Positions 7,671 through 15,841 of a DNA stretch of 18,364 nucleotides are shown here, in pieces. The stretch's first letter is position 1. Every line of letters begins with the position of its first letter. The translations under genes were made by a program, and so were the position numbers. Origin of the DNA: Candidatus Sulfotelmatobacter sp. (GTDB lineage Bacteria > Acidobacteriota > Terriglobia > Terriglobales > Acidobacteriaceae); the NCBI GenBank assembly GCA_030037575.1, contig JASHRB010000484.1:1-18364 (forward strand), in the 5' to 3' direction. Below the pieces are notes generated by a model. That model made no database searches. It had not been told where the DNA came from and was given only the letters and a program-made list of their open reading frames with translations.

Positions 7671-7690
7671 GGTGCCGCTTCGGCGGCGCC
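7671..7690 (+). promoter_or_regulatory. UUCG-capped hairpin in the 5' leader
   Basis: GGUGCCGC and GCGGCGCC form eight consecutive pairs (one G-U) closed by a C(UUCG)G tetraloop, one of the most stable RNA loops known. The predicted transcription start (about 7672) falls at its base, so the mRNA would begin with this hairpin. The ribosome site GAGGGGA lies about 23 bases after it. A role as a 5' stabiliser or a translation modulator is inferred. Confidence 0.5.
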
Positions 7691-7725
7691 CTCCCCAAAA
7701 CTTTGAAATGCGAGGGGAAACAACC

Positions 7726-10700
7726 ATGCGACTCCAAACTCTAGCGAAGATACTCATTGCCGTAATGATGGGCATGTTACCTGCGACGGCACAACAGTCG
7801 GTCTCGGCGCCCGTGGCCGCGCGTGCAGTCCAGAATTACGCGCGCTTGCCGCTGACCTTCGAGGCAAATCAGGGGCAGACCTCCAGCCAGGTGAAATTTC
7901 TTTCTCGTGGGAATGGATACACCGCATTCCTGACGGCCGGGGGAATGGTCTTGAATCTCCGCACTTCGGTAGAGCCGGTTGGGCAAGCGAACTCTGCGGC
8001 TGCGAGCGCGCAGGCGACCAGCACGACGCTGCAGTTTCGGCTGCTCGGCGCCAACCAGAATCCGAGCGTCGTGGGTGAGGAGCAGCAACCGGGCCGCGTG
8101 AATTACTTTCTCGGCAACGACCGTTCAAAGTGGCACACCAACGTGCCGACTTACAGACAGATTCGATACAAGAACGTCTATCCCGGAATCGATCTGATTT
8201 ACTACGGCAATCATCAGCAACTCGAATATGACTTCGCCATCGCGCCGGGAGTTGATTCGCGGCAGATTCAATTTGAAATCCGGGGCGCCAACCAGGTTTC
8301 GCTGGACGAGCAAGGAAACTTGGTGCTGGCCACCAACGGGGCGAAGCTCCACTTTCAAACTCCGGCGGTCTATCAGGAATCGAAGGGGCAGCGCGTGCCG
8401 GTGGTTGGCAGTTATGTGATGAAGGATTCTTCCCACATCGGTTTTCAGCTTGCAGACTACGACTCGAGCAAACCACTGGTGATCGATCCGGTGCTGGTGT
8501 ACTCCACTTATTTGGGGGGAAGCGGCACCGATCAGGCTTCGGGCATCGCCGTCGATGGCAGCGGCAACGTTTATATCACGGGCTACACGACTTCGGCGAA
8601 CTTTCCCTTGGCTGCGCTGGGCTCGCTGCCCAGCGGTGACAACCACGTTTTCGTGGCCAAGCTGAATGCGAGCGGATCGAATCTGGATTACGCCGACTAC
8701 CTCGGGGGCAACAGCCAGGATTACGGCATGGCGCTGGCGCTCGACAGCGCCGGCGAAGTTTATGTAACCGGCAGCACCATGTCGAGCAATTTCCCGACGG
8801 TGAATGCGTATCAATCGCAACTGGCGGGGCCCTACAACGGATTTCTCACCAAGATTTCGGCGGATGGATCGTCGGTGATGTACTCGACCTATCTCGGTGG
8901 AAACAGCTTCGATCAGCCCACCGGCATTGCCCTTGACAGCGCCAACGAAGCCTATGTCGCCGGCTATACCATGTCGACGAATTTTCCCACTGCCAACGCT
9001 TACCAGAGCACCGCATTGGCAAACCAGGGCGGTGAATATGGCGACTACGGTTTTCTGACCAAGTTCAGCTCGGATGGATCTTCGCTGGTCTATTCGACTT
9101 ATTTCGCGGGCAATACCAACGTCGTCCAGAACTGCGGCAGCCCTTGCTATCCCGCGCCCTACAACGCGATCAGCGCAATCGCCGTGGATGCAAACGGTAA
9201 CGCTTACCTTACCGGCAGCACGAACACATCGAACTTCCCGGTCACTGCGGGCGCATACATTACCAGCAACCCCACCCAATACGACGCCACCCTGGGATTC
9301 GTGAGCAAGTTCGGCAGTGCAGGCAGTCTTGAGTACTCGACCTATTTTTACGGATCGAGCGGAAACTCGCTCAGCATGTCGGCAATCGCCGTCGACTCGA
9401 CCGGCTCGGCCTATGTGACGGGCGCGGCGCAAAGTGATGGAACCTTTCCGGTGACTTCCACCAGCATCTGCGATCCCAACACCTACGGATTTTCGTGCAG
9501 CTACGCCTTTGTCACCAAGTTCGATCCGGCGGGAGCCACGTTGACCTACTCAACATTTCTTGGGCTGTACAACTACGCCACCCCGCAGGCGATTGCCCTC
9601 GATGCGAGCGGCGATGCCTACGTGCTGGCGGCGGTAAACGGCGGCGGATACCAGGCGGTCAACCCGATCGAGTCGTACAGCAGCGGCTCGGACCTGCTGG
9701 TGGTGGAGATTGATCCGGCGGCCACTACGCAACTTTTCTCCACTTACCTGGGCGGAAGCGGAGACGACTACCCAGCCGGTTTAGCCCTCGATTCCGAGGG
9801 CAACATTTACCTGGATGGCTCGACCACGTCGTCGGATTTTCCCACGACCGAGGGATCTCTGCAGGACCAACTCGGCGGAGGCACCGATGCTTTTGTGATG
9901 AAGATTGGTGCGGCCTCGGCGCCGTTTGTTTCGCTGAGCCCCAGTGGGTTGCAGTTTGCGGCTTTGGCGATCGGCTCGACCAGCCGGCCGCAAACTGTAA
10001 CGCTGCGCAACATGGGCAGCGAAGCCATGTCGATCGATTCGATCACGGCTTCCGGAGATTTTGCGGAGACCAACACCTGCGGAAGCAGCGTGGCGGCGGC
10101 GGGAAGCTGCACGCTTTCGATCACGTTCACTCCTACGGCCGCGGGTGCAAGCAATGGATCGGTTGCGATTGCGGATAATGCGGCGGGATCTCCGCATTCC
10201 ATCATCCTCTATGGCGTTGGCGAAAGCAGCAGCGGCCCCGCCGCGGTCCTGATGCCTAGCGCCCTCGCATTCTCGAGCGTTCCTCTGGGCCGGTCCGGGA
10301 TTGCGCAAACGGTGACGCTGACCAACGGCGGAAACGCTTCGTTGAGCGTCAGCTCCATTCAGACTTCGGGCGATTTCTCGCAAACCAACAACTGCGGAAG
10401 CACGCTGACCGCGGGCGCCAGCTGTTCCATCAACGTGGTGTTCACTCCAACCGCGGCGGGGGCCCGCAGCGGCAGCTTAACCGTTGCCGACAATGCGGCG
10501 GGCAGTCCGCAGAGCTTGAGCCTGAGCGGAACAGGCGCGGCGGCAAACCTGGTGTTTTCGCCCAGCGCCGTAACCTTCTCAAATGTGATGCTGGGATCAA
10601 GCGCGTCGCAGGCGGTCACGCTAGCGAACGCCGGCAACGCCGATATCGACCTCAACAACATACAAATCACGGGAGGGTTCGTACAAACCAACAACTGCCC

Positions 10701-11673
10701 GGGCCTGCTGGTGGCCGGGGGGAATTGCACCATCAACCTGTCGTTCACACCGAGCACAACGGCTACAAGCAGCGGTAACCTGACGGTCGTGTATGGAGCG
10801 CAGAATACGCTGTTAACCATGAGCATCTCCGGAAATGGCGCCGTGGCGGATCTGGTGGTCACGCCGACCAGCATCACCTTCTCCAGCGTAGCTCTGGGGC
10901 TCACCAGCAGTTCCCAGACCGTGACCCTGAGCAATACGGGCAACGGATCGTTGACCGTCAGCAATCTTCAGATCACGGGCAACTATAAACAAACCAATAA
11001 CTGCCCGGCGACGCTGGCCGCCGGCGCCAGCTGCGCCATCAGCGTGGTATTCACGCCCACCGCGACCGGAACCGCCAGCGGCAGCCTGAGCGTCAGCGAT
11101 AGCGCGGGCGCCTCCCAGACGGTGAGCTTGTCGGGAACCGGAGCCGATTTCACTCTGTCAACTACAACCAGCTCGAACACCATTCAGCCGGGAGCAAGCG
11201 CGACTTACACCCTATCGGCATCCGCGGTGGGAGGATCGTTCAACAACCCGGTGACCCTTGGTTGCAGCGGATTGCCGGCGGAGGCAACGTGCAGCTTCTC
11301 GCCCAGCACGGTAACTCCTGGCTCCACCAAGGCAACGACAACCCTGACCATCACGACCACCAGCTCCATCGCTGAAGATATGCCGGCCATTCCTTCGCGG
11401 CAGAAGCCGGCGGGGCAGATCTGGATGCAGTTGCAAGGACTGGGAGTGGTCGGAATGGTGCTGGCGAAGCGAGGCAAGCGCTCCAAGCGGGCGGCGATCT
11501 TGATCCTGCTGGCCTTGATGGTTCTGGGCATGATCTTCATGTCCGGTTGCGCTGGTGGAACGGGAATTGCCCCGAGCCAGACCTCGACCACGCCGCAGTC
11601 GTACACGATCACCGTGACCGGCACTTCCGGATCGCTGCAGCACTCGGTAACGGTAACCTTGACTGTGGAATAG
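7726..11673 (+). CDS. Secreted SBBP beta-propeller / ASH-repeat surface protein
   Basis: 1315 residues from the ATG at 7726. This start is chosen because a signal peptide begins there (MRLQTLAKILIAVMMGMLPATA, cleavage near ATA-QQ) and GAGGGGA lies 9-10 bases upstream; the frame stays open back to a TTG at 7645, but that would bury the signal sequence and overlap the promoter. Order of parts: a conserved N-terminal domain (about 25-250; LPLTFEANQGQT, NGYTAFLTAGG, YPGIDLIYYG); seven SBBP repeats (257-731); four ASH/choice-of-anchor-D Ig-like repeats (734-1140), each with a two-cysteine TN(N/T)C...C signature; then an Ig-like C-terminal module interrupted by a basic stretch (AKRGKRSKRA) and a hydrophobic segment ending in a lipobox-like MSGC (C1275). 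It probably acts outside the cell as a structural or adhesive protein. The binding partner is unknown. Confidence 0.93.
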   Translation: MRLQTLAKILIAVMMGMLPATAQQSVSAPVAARAVQNYARLPLTFEANQGQTSSQVKFLSRGNGYTAFLTAGGMVLNLRTSVEPVGQANSAAASAQATSTTLQFRLLGANQNPSVVGEEQQPGRVNYFLGNDRSKWHTNVPTYRQIRYKNVYPGIDLIYYGNHQQLEYDFAIAPGVDSRQIQFEIRGANQVSLDEQGNLVLATNGAKLHFQTPAVYQESKGQRVPVVGSYVMKDSSHIGFQLADYDSSKPLVIDPVLVYSTYLGGSGTDQASGIAVDGSGNVYITGYTTSANFPLAALGSLPSGDNHVFVAKLNASGSNLDYADYLGGNSQDYGMALALDSAGEVYVTGSTMSSNFPTVNAYQSQLAGPYNGFLTKISADGSSVMYSTYLGGNSFDQPTGIALDSANEAYVAGYTMSTNFPTANAYQSTALANQGGEYGDYGFLTKFSSDGSSLVYSTYFAGNTNVVQNCGSPCYPAPYNAISAIAVDANGNAYLTGSTNTSNFPVTAGAYITSNPTQYDATLGFVSKFGSAGSLEYSTYFYGSSGNSLSMSAIAVDSTGSAYVTGAAQSDGTFPVTSTSICDPNTYGFSCSYAFVTKFDPAGATLTYSTFLGLYNYATPQAIALDASGDAYVLAAVNGGGYQAVNPIESYSSGSDLLVVEIDPAATTQLFSTYLGGSGDDYPAGLALDSEGNIYLDGSTTSSDFPTTEGSLQDQLGGGTDAFVMKIGAASAPFVSLSPSGLQFAALAIGSTSRPQTVTLRNMGSEAMSIDSITASGDFAETNTCGSSVAAAGSCTLSITFTPTAAGASNGSVAIADNAAGSPHSIILYGVGESSSGPAAVLMPSALAFSSVPLGRSGIAQTVTLTNGGNASLSVSSIQTSGDFSQTNNCGSTLTAGASCSINVVFTPTAAGARSGSLTVADNAAGSPQSLSLSGTGAAANLVFSPSAVTFSNVMLGSSASQAVTLANAGNADIDLNNIQITGGFVQTNNCPGLLVAGGNCTINLSFTPSTTATSSGNLTVVYGAQNTLLTMSISGNGAVADLVVTPTSITFSSVALGLTSSSQTVTLSNTGNGSLTVSNLQITGNYKQTNNCPATLAAGASCAISVVFTPTATGTASGSLSVSDSAGASQTVSLSGTGADFTLSTTTSSNTIQPGASATYTLSASAVGGSFNNPVTLGCSGLPAEATCSFSPSTVTPGSTKATTTLTITTTSSIAEDMPAIPSRQKPAGQIWMQLQGLGVVGMVLAKRGKRSKRAAILILLALMVLGMIFMSGCAGGTGIAPSQTSTTPQSYTITVTGTSGSLQHSVTVTLTVE
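8494..9918 (+). repeat. Seven tandem SBBP (beta-propeller) repeats
   Basis: Seven units of roughly 60-80 residues share the pattern (Y/F)ST(Y/F)LGG...D...(G/A)IA(V/L)D..GN.Y(I/V/L)TG.T.S.NFP...A(F/Y)V.K(F/I/L). Units 4 and 5 carry cysteine-containing insertions (NCGSPC; CDPNTYGFSC). Unit 6 is the most degenerate, having lost the NFP turn. Seven blades is a common number for a closed propeller. Confidence 0.85.
9925..11145 (+). repeat. Four tandem ASH-type Ig-like repeats of about 100 residues
   Basis: Units begin near 9925, 10240, 10546 and 10849. Each reads (L/V)xPSxLxFxxVxLG..S..QTVTL.N.G...LS(V/I)..I...G.F..TNNC...L.AG.SC.I.V.FTPTA.G..SG.L.(V/I).D.A......LSGTG. The paired cysteines are kept in all four, suggesting a conserved disulfide in an extracytoplasmic protein. 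Unit 3 has drifted most, having lost the NxAxGSP strand. Confidence 0.85.
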
Positions 11674-11680
11674 CCCCGGC

Positions 11681-11728
11681 GCTGACCTAAGTGGCGAAGT
11701 TAGTCGCCCCACCCCCGCTTAGGTCAGC
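11681..11728 (+). terminator. Long two-tier hairpin after the secreted protein gene
   Basis: An 11-bp perfect outer stem, GCTGACCTAAG (11681-11691) with CTTAGGTCAGC (11718-11728), encloses an inner stem GGCGA/TCGCC (11693-11697 and 11704-11708). It starts seven bases after the stop codon. No T-run follows, so it is not a classical intrinsic terminator; it could be a 3' mRNA stabiliser, a hairpin-only terminator or a processing site. Confidence 0.45.
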
Positions 11729-11853
11729 CCTCCTCCAACTACGTTATTAGGTCGGCTATGCCCTTGTTAAGGATGACTTAGGTAATTAGCATCTTCTAAA
11801 TTTCCGTGCGATGTTGAGGAAAATACAACCACAAATAGTAGGTATTCTTACAA

Positions 11854-12861
11854 ATGCGCTCTCAGTCCCATCTGTTGGTGACTGGAACCATCTTGGTCGC
11901 GGACGATCAGGCAGCGAACCGAGAACTGCTCGATGAGTTCCTCTCAGCACAAGGCTTCACCGTGATTACCGCCGCCGACGGCGCTTCCGCGCTGGAAGCA
12001 CTGGCCCACCATCAAATCGACCTGGTGCTGCTCGACGTCATGATGCCGAAGCTGAGCGGCTTCGAGGTGTGCGAAAGGATCAAGAACGCGGGAGAAACGG
12101 AACTGATTCCAGTGGTGCTGATCACGGCGCTCTCCGATAAAGACGATCGCCTCAAAGGGATCAGCGTGGGCGCAGATGACTTCCTCACTCGTCCCGTCGA
12201 TTTGAGCGAGTTGCTGGCGCGCGCGCGCTCGCTCTTGAAGTTGAAACACCGTACCGACGAACTGGAGCGCGCCGAGTCGGTTCTATTTTCGCTGGCGCGA
12301 AGCATTGAGAGCAAAGATCCCTATACTCACGGTCATTGCGAGCGCTTGTCCGACTACTCGGTGAATTTGGCCCGTCAAGTAGGTTTGTCGCCGGAAGAGA
12401 TTACCGCTTTGCGCCGGGCCGGCGTGGTTCACGATATCGGCAAAGTTGCGGTTCCCGACGCGATTCTGCTAAAGCCGGGGCGGCTCACCGAGGACGAATG
12501 GAAGGTTATCCGCCAGCACCCGATCGTGGGCGAGCGGATCTGCGAGCCCTTGAAATCCTTCCGCCTGGTTCTGCCCATCATCCGGCACCATCACGAAAAA
12601 TATAACGGCATGGGTTATCCCGATGGCTTGCGCGGCGAGGCCATCCCCACGGGTGCGCGAATCCTGCAAATTGTGGATGTTTTCGATGCGCTGACTACGG
12701 AGCGTCCCTATAAGCGGGCGCTTCCCATGGAGGAAGCTTTGGCGGTGATGCGGGAGGAAGTCGGTAAAGGCTGGTGGGATGCAAAGATTTTTCAGCACTT
12801 CGAAGCGCTGATCAGGCGGGATGCGGAGAATTCGCGCCAGAGCCATGCCGCCGGCAGATAG
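11854..12861 (+). CDS. Response regulator with HD-GYP domain (cyclic-di-GMP phosphodiesterase)
   Basis: 335 residues. Receiver domain at about 12-128: acidic pocket D17-D18, phospho-acceptor D61 (LVLLDVMMPKLSG), T91; the usual lysine is an arginine (R113 in FLTRPVD). HD-GYP domain at about 140-325 with all metal and substrate signatures: the H161 region (PYTHGHCERLS), H193-D194 in VVHDIGKVAVPD, H222 in RQHPIVGERI, H245-H247, GMGYPDGL (252-259) with the GYP motif, and DVFDALTTERPYKRALP (275-291). Such proteins linearise and hydrolyse cyclic-di-GMP, lowering the signal that drives adhesion and biofilm growth; phosphorylation at D61 would control this. The start lacks a strong Shine-Dalgarno; a GTG at 11878 is an alternative. 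The histidine kinase gene follows after 88 bp on the same strand and is the likely partner. Confidence 0.93.
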   Translation: MRSQSHLLVTGTILVADDQAANRELLDEFLSAQGFTVITAADGASALEALAHHQIDLVLLDVMMPKLSGFEVCERIKNAGETELIPVVLITALSDKDDRLKGISVGADDFLTRPVDLSELLARARSLLKLKHRTDELERAESVLFSLARSIESKDPYTHGHCERLSDYSVNLARQVGLSPEEITALRRAGVVHDIGKVAVPDAILLKPGRLTEDEWKVIRQHPIVGERICEPLKSFRLVLPIIRHHHEKYNGMGYPDGLRGEAIPTGARILQIVDVFDALTTERPYKRALPMEEALAVMREEVGKGWWDAKIFQHFEALIRRDAENSRQSHAAGR

Positions 12862-12949
12862 GCGGAAAACCTGGCTCCGCGGGGAACTTCGGGCCGCCGG
12901 CAAATTCAAAGGACGGGGGAGAGAACGAACCCACGACACGGACTTCCGT

Positions 12950-15841
12950 ATGATGCGGGGAAAGATCGGACGATGGGCTTCCAAAACCGCGCCCCGGTTT
13001 TATCTTTTCTTAGTGGTGCTGATGCTGTTGCCCATCAGCATCTTCGCTTACACGGTGGCGAATATGCTGCGCCGGCAGGCCATGCGGCAGGCGGCCACGG
13101 AGGGATCGCAGATCGCGCGAGTTTCCTCGGAATTGCTGGCAGAATATTTCCGGCAAAGCAGCGCATTTCTCCAGTCGATTGCCACCCGCCCGGCCTTCGC
13201 GCGAGCCTGGGAAAAAAGCGATAGAGAATCATTGCAGGCAGAGCTGCAACAGGCCAGCAGCTTACGCCCGGATTTTCAATTTTTCAGCGTCTTCGATCTC
13301 GCCGGTAGGCTGCGCGGGATCTATCCCCCTGAACCGGCGCTGCTCAATCACAATTTCGCCTTTCGGGATTGGTATAAGGGCCTGACGCGGACCAAGAAGC
13401 CTTATGTTTCCGATGTCTATCGGACTGCGATTCCGCCATTTCCTCTGGTCACCGCCATTGCCGTTCCTCTTAAAGACGATTCCGGCAGGATCACCGGCAG
13501 TTTGGTGGCGCCATTTTCCATCGACTCCCTCAATCGGCGGTTGGGAGAAACCGAATTCGACGGGGGCTGGACGATTTCGATGGTCGACCAGGATGGACAC
13601 CTTTCCGCCCGGCCCAACATCAATTCGTTCTCGCCGCCGGTAGATCTGAGCAGGTATGGGCCGGTGAAGCTCCTGCTCGGGGGACGATCGGGCTCGGGCA
13701 TATTCACCCGCGACGGGACCCGGTTTTTCGCCGGCTACCAGCCCATCGAAGTGTGGGGCTGGGGAGTCCTGGTGGAAAAGCCGGCCGCCGCGCTCGAACA
13801 AAGCCTCTGGGCGGTGGAGCGCGGGGTCTGGCTGCTCGGATTCGTATTCCTTGTTCTGGGACTTGGGGTCAGCACTTTCATGGGGTGGCTCTATTCGCAA
13901 TTCGACAAGGGAAATCGCTTCATTGAATTATCCATGGACATGTTCTGTGTGGCTGGCTTCGATGGCTACTTCCAAAGTGTGAATCCGGCGTTCGAGAAGA
14001 TCCTCGGCTTTACGGCAAAAGAGATGATGGCCACGCCCTATGTGGGATTTGTGCATCCCGAGGACCGCGAGGCCACGCTGCGCGAGAGCAGCCGACTGGA
14101 AACGGGCGAAGTCACTTTTGCCTTGGAAAACCGATACCTATGTCAGGACAACACCTACAAATGGATCCTGTGGAATGCGGTGTCGGTGCCGGAGAAATCG
14201 CTCATTTACGCAGTGGGGCGCGACATCACCGGGCGGAAACGGGTGGAGGAGGAACGGCAGAGGTTCGCCCTTGAACTGGAAAACACAAATGCCGAACTGG
14301 AAATACGCAACCAGGAAGCGGAGCGGGCCACAAAATTGAAGAGCAAGTTTCTGGCTAACATGAGCCATGAGTTGCGCACTCCGCTGAACGCCATCATAGG
14401 ATTTTCCGATCTTCTGGCCGAGGGAACGGCAGGAAAGCTCAATGCCAAGCAGGAGCGTTTTGTAAATCACATCAAGCAAGGCTCGCACCATTTGCTCCAG
14501 CTCATCAATGACATACTCGATCTTTCCAAGATAGAAGCCGGGCAACTCGAGCTGCGCTGCGAAGACTTTCTGGTCGGGGAGGCGCTGCCCGAAGTCCTTT
14601 CGAACATTCGGCCGCTGGCGATGGTCAAGAACATTGAGGTGCGGCAGAAGGTGGAGATCGAACACGCGGTTTTCGCCGACCGGGTCCGGTTCAAACAGAT
14701 TCTCTACAACTTGCTCAGCAACGCGGTGAAATTCACGCCGAAAGGCGGGAAGATCGAGGTGGTGTGCACCGAACAAGGGGACTGCGCGAGCATCTCCGTG
14801 GCCGATACCGGCATTGGAATTCGCGCGGAGGATCAGTCCGTGATTTTTGAGGAGTTCCGCCAGGTTGACGATCCGCCGGGGGAAACGCACGAGGGAACAG
14901 GATTGGGCTTGGCCATTACCAAGCGCCTGGTGGAGCAGCAGAAGGGACAAATTGTTCTTGAAAGCGCTCCCGGAAAAGGCAGCCGCTTTACCTTCACCAT
15001 GCCGCTGGGCGGGCAAACGGCGGGCGATCGGCCGGTGAGCAAACCGGCCACAGAGAGTCCGCGCGCGTCTGCGGTGGGCAAGCCGCTGATCATGATTGTC
15101 GACGACGAAGGTCCGGCCAAGGAGCTTCTGGCCAGCTATCTCAGCCCCGATTACCGGATTGTAACCGCCAGTTCGGGCGCGGAAGCTCTGGAGAAGGCAC
15201 AGCTTCTCCGTCCGGATGCCATCACCTTGGATGTGCTGATGTCGGGCGGCAACGGCTTTGAAACCCTGGCGCGTCTGCGGCAGACGCGGGAATTCGCCGG
15301 CACACCTATTATTATCGTCTCGATTGTCGATGAGCAGCGGGTGGGATTCGCACTGGGAGCGGCGGATTATCTGATCAAGCCCATTCGCAGGCCGCTGCTG
15401 CTTGAAACCCTGCGCAAGCATGTGCCCTCGCAACCCGACGACGACGATTCGATCCTGCTGGTGGACGATGACCCGAAAACCCTGGAGCTTCTGAGCGAAA
15501 CGTTGCGCTCTGCGGGATACGAGACGCAGAGCGTGCAGAGCGGCGAGAGAGCCCTGGAAGTGCTCTCCTCGAAAATGGTGAGCGCGGTCATGCTGGATTT
15601 GTTGATGCCGGGAATGGATGGTTTCGAGGTTATTCAGCACCTCCGGAAGGAACCCACATTGAAAAATTTGCCCATTTTTGTGATGACCGGCAAAACCTTG
15701 ACCAGCGAAGAGTCGTCGCTTCTCGCCCAGGAAACGCAGGCGCTGTTTCACAAAAGTGGGGCGTGCCGCGAGCAGTTGATCAGCGAAGTGGGGCGCGTGC
15801 TGCAAGCGCGCAAGCGGGCCGCAGCTGCCGGAAACACCTAG
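12950..15841 (+). CDS. Membrane hybrid histidine kinase with two receiver domains
   Basis: 963 residues from the ATG at 12950. The frame is open from 12821, but the extra N-terminus is basic, not protein-like, and overlaps the previous gene; an ATG at 12953 is equally possible. No good Shine-Dalgarno is seen. TM1 at about 16-37; a Cache-type extracytoplasmic sensor at about 45-285 (FRDWYKGLTRTKKPYVSDVY, VTAIAVPLKD); TM2 at about 292-315. Cytoplasmic part: PAS at about 322-432, a coiled linker, HisKA with H473 in ANMSHELRTPLN, then HATPase with the N box at N591 (NLLSNAVKFTP), G1 VADTGIGI and G2 GTGLGLAI. Two receivers follow: D761 (in LDVLMSGGNG, where the usual Pro after LM is Ser) and D883 (in LDLLMPGMDG). 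There is no HPt domain, so onward transfer needs a separate protein. It senses a small extracellular ligand, identity unknown, and probably feeds the HD-GYP regulator upstream. Confidence 0.93.
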   Translation: MMRGKIGRWASKTAPRFYLFLVVLMLLPISIFAYTVANMLRRQAMRQAATEGSQIARVSSELLAEYFRQSSAFLQSIATRPAFARAWEKSDRESLQAELQQASSLRPDFQFFSVFDLAGRLRGIYPPEPALLNHNFAFRDWYKGLTRTKKPYVSDVYRTAIPPFPLVTAIAVPLKDDSGRITGSLVAPFSIDSLNRRLGETEFDGGWTISMVDQDGHLSARPNINSFSPPVDLSRYGPVKLLLGGRSGSGIFTRDGTRFFAGYQPIEVWGWGVLVEKPAAALEQSLWAVERGVWLLGFVFLVLGLGVSTFMGWLYSQFDKGNRFIELSMDMFCVAGFDGYFQSVNPAFEKILGFTAKEMMATPYVGFVHPEDREATLRESSRLETGEVTFALENRYLCQDNTYKWILWNAVSVPEKSLIYAVGRDITGRKRVEEERQRFALELENTNAELEIRNQEAERATKLKSKFLANMSHELRTPLNAIIGFSDLLAEGTAGKLNAKQERFVNHIKQGSHHLLQLINDILDLSKIEAGQLELRCEDFLVGEALPEVLSNIRPLAMVKNIEVRQKVEIEHAVFADRVRFKQILYNLLSNAVKFTPKGGKIEVVCTEQGDCASISVADTGIGIRAEDQSVIFEEFRQVDDPPGETHEGTGLGLAITKRLVEQQKGQIVLESAPGKGSRFTFTMPLGGQTAGDRPVSKPATESPRASAVGKPLIMIVDDEGPAKELLASYLSPDYRIVTASSGAEALEKAQLLRPDAITLDVLMSGGNGFETLARLRQTREFAGTPIIIVSIVDEQRVGFALGAADYLIKPIRRPLLLETLRKHVPSQPDDDDSILLVDDDPKTLELLSETLRSAGYETQSVQSGERALEVLSSKMVSAVMLDLLMPGMDGFEVIQHLRKEPTLKNLPIFVMTGKTLTSEESSLLAQETQALFHKSGACREQLISEVGRVLQARKRAAAAGNT

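Noticed and set aside
7645..7725. TTG at 7645 as the start of the secreted protein
   Set aside because: It would add 27 basic, non-hydrophobic residues before the signal peptide, has no ribosome site, and overlaps the candidate promoter and leader hairpin.
8125..9432. 435-codon leftward open frame
   Set aside because: Antisense shadow of the SBBP repeats; its apparent internal repetition merely mirrors the repeats on the other strand.
12821..12949. Longer N-terminus of the hybrid kinase
   Set aside because: Overlaps the HD-GYP gene out of frame; the extra 43 residues are Arg-rich and unlike a kinase N-terminus. The ATG at 12950 precedes the first membrane helix closely.
14138..15805. 555-codon leftward open frame
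   Set aside because: Antisense shadow of the hybrid kinase; rich in His, Arg and Gln with no domain signatures.
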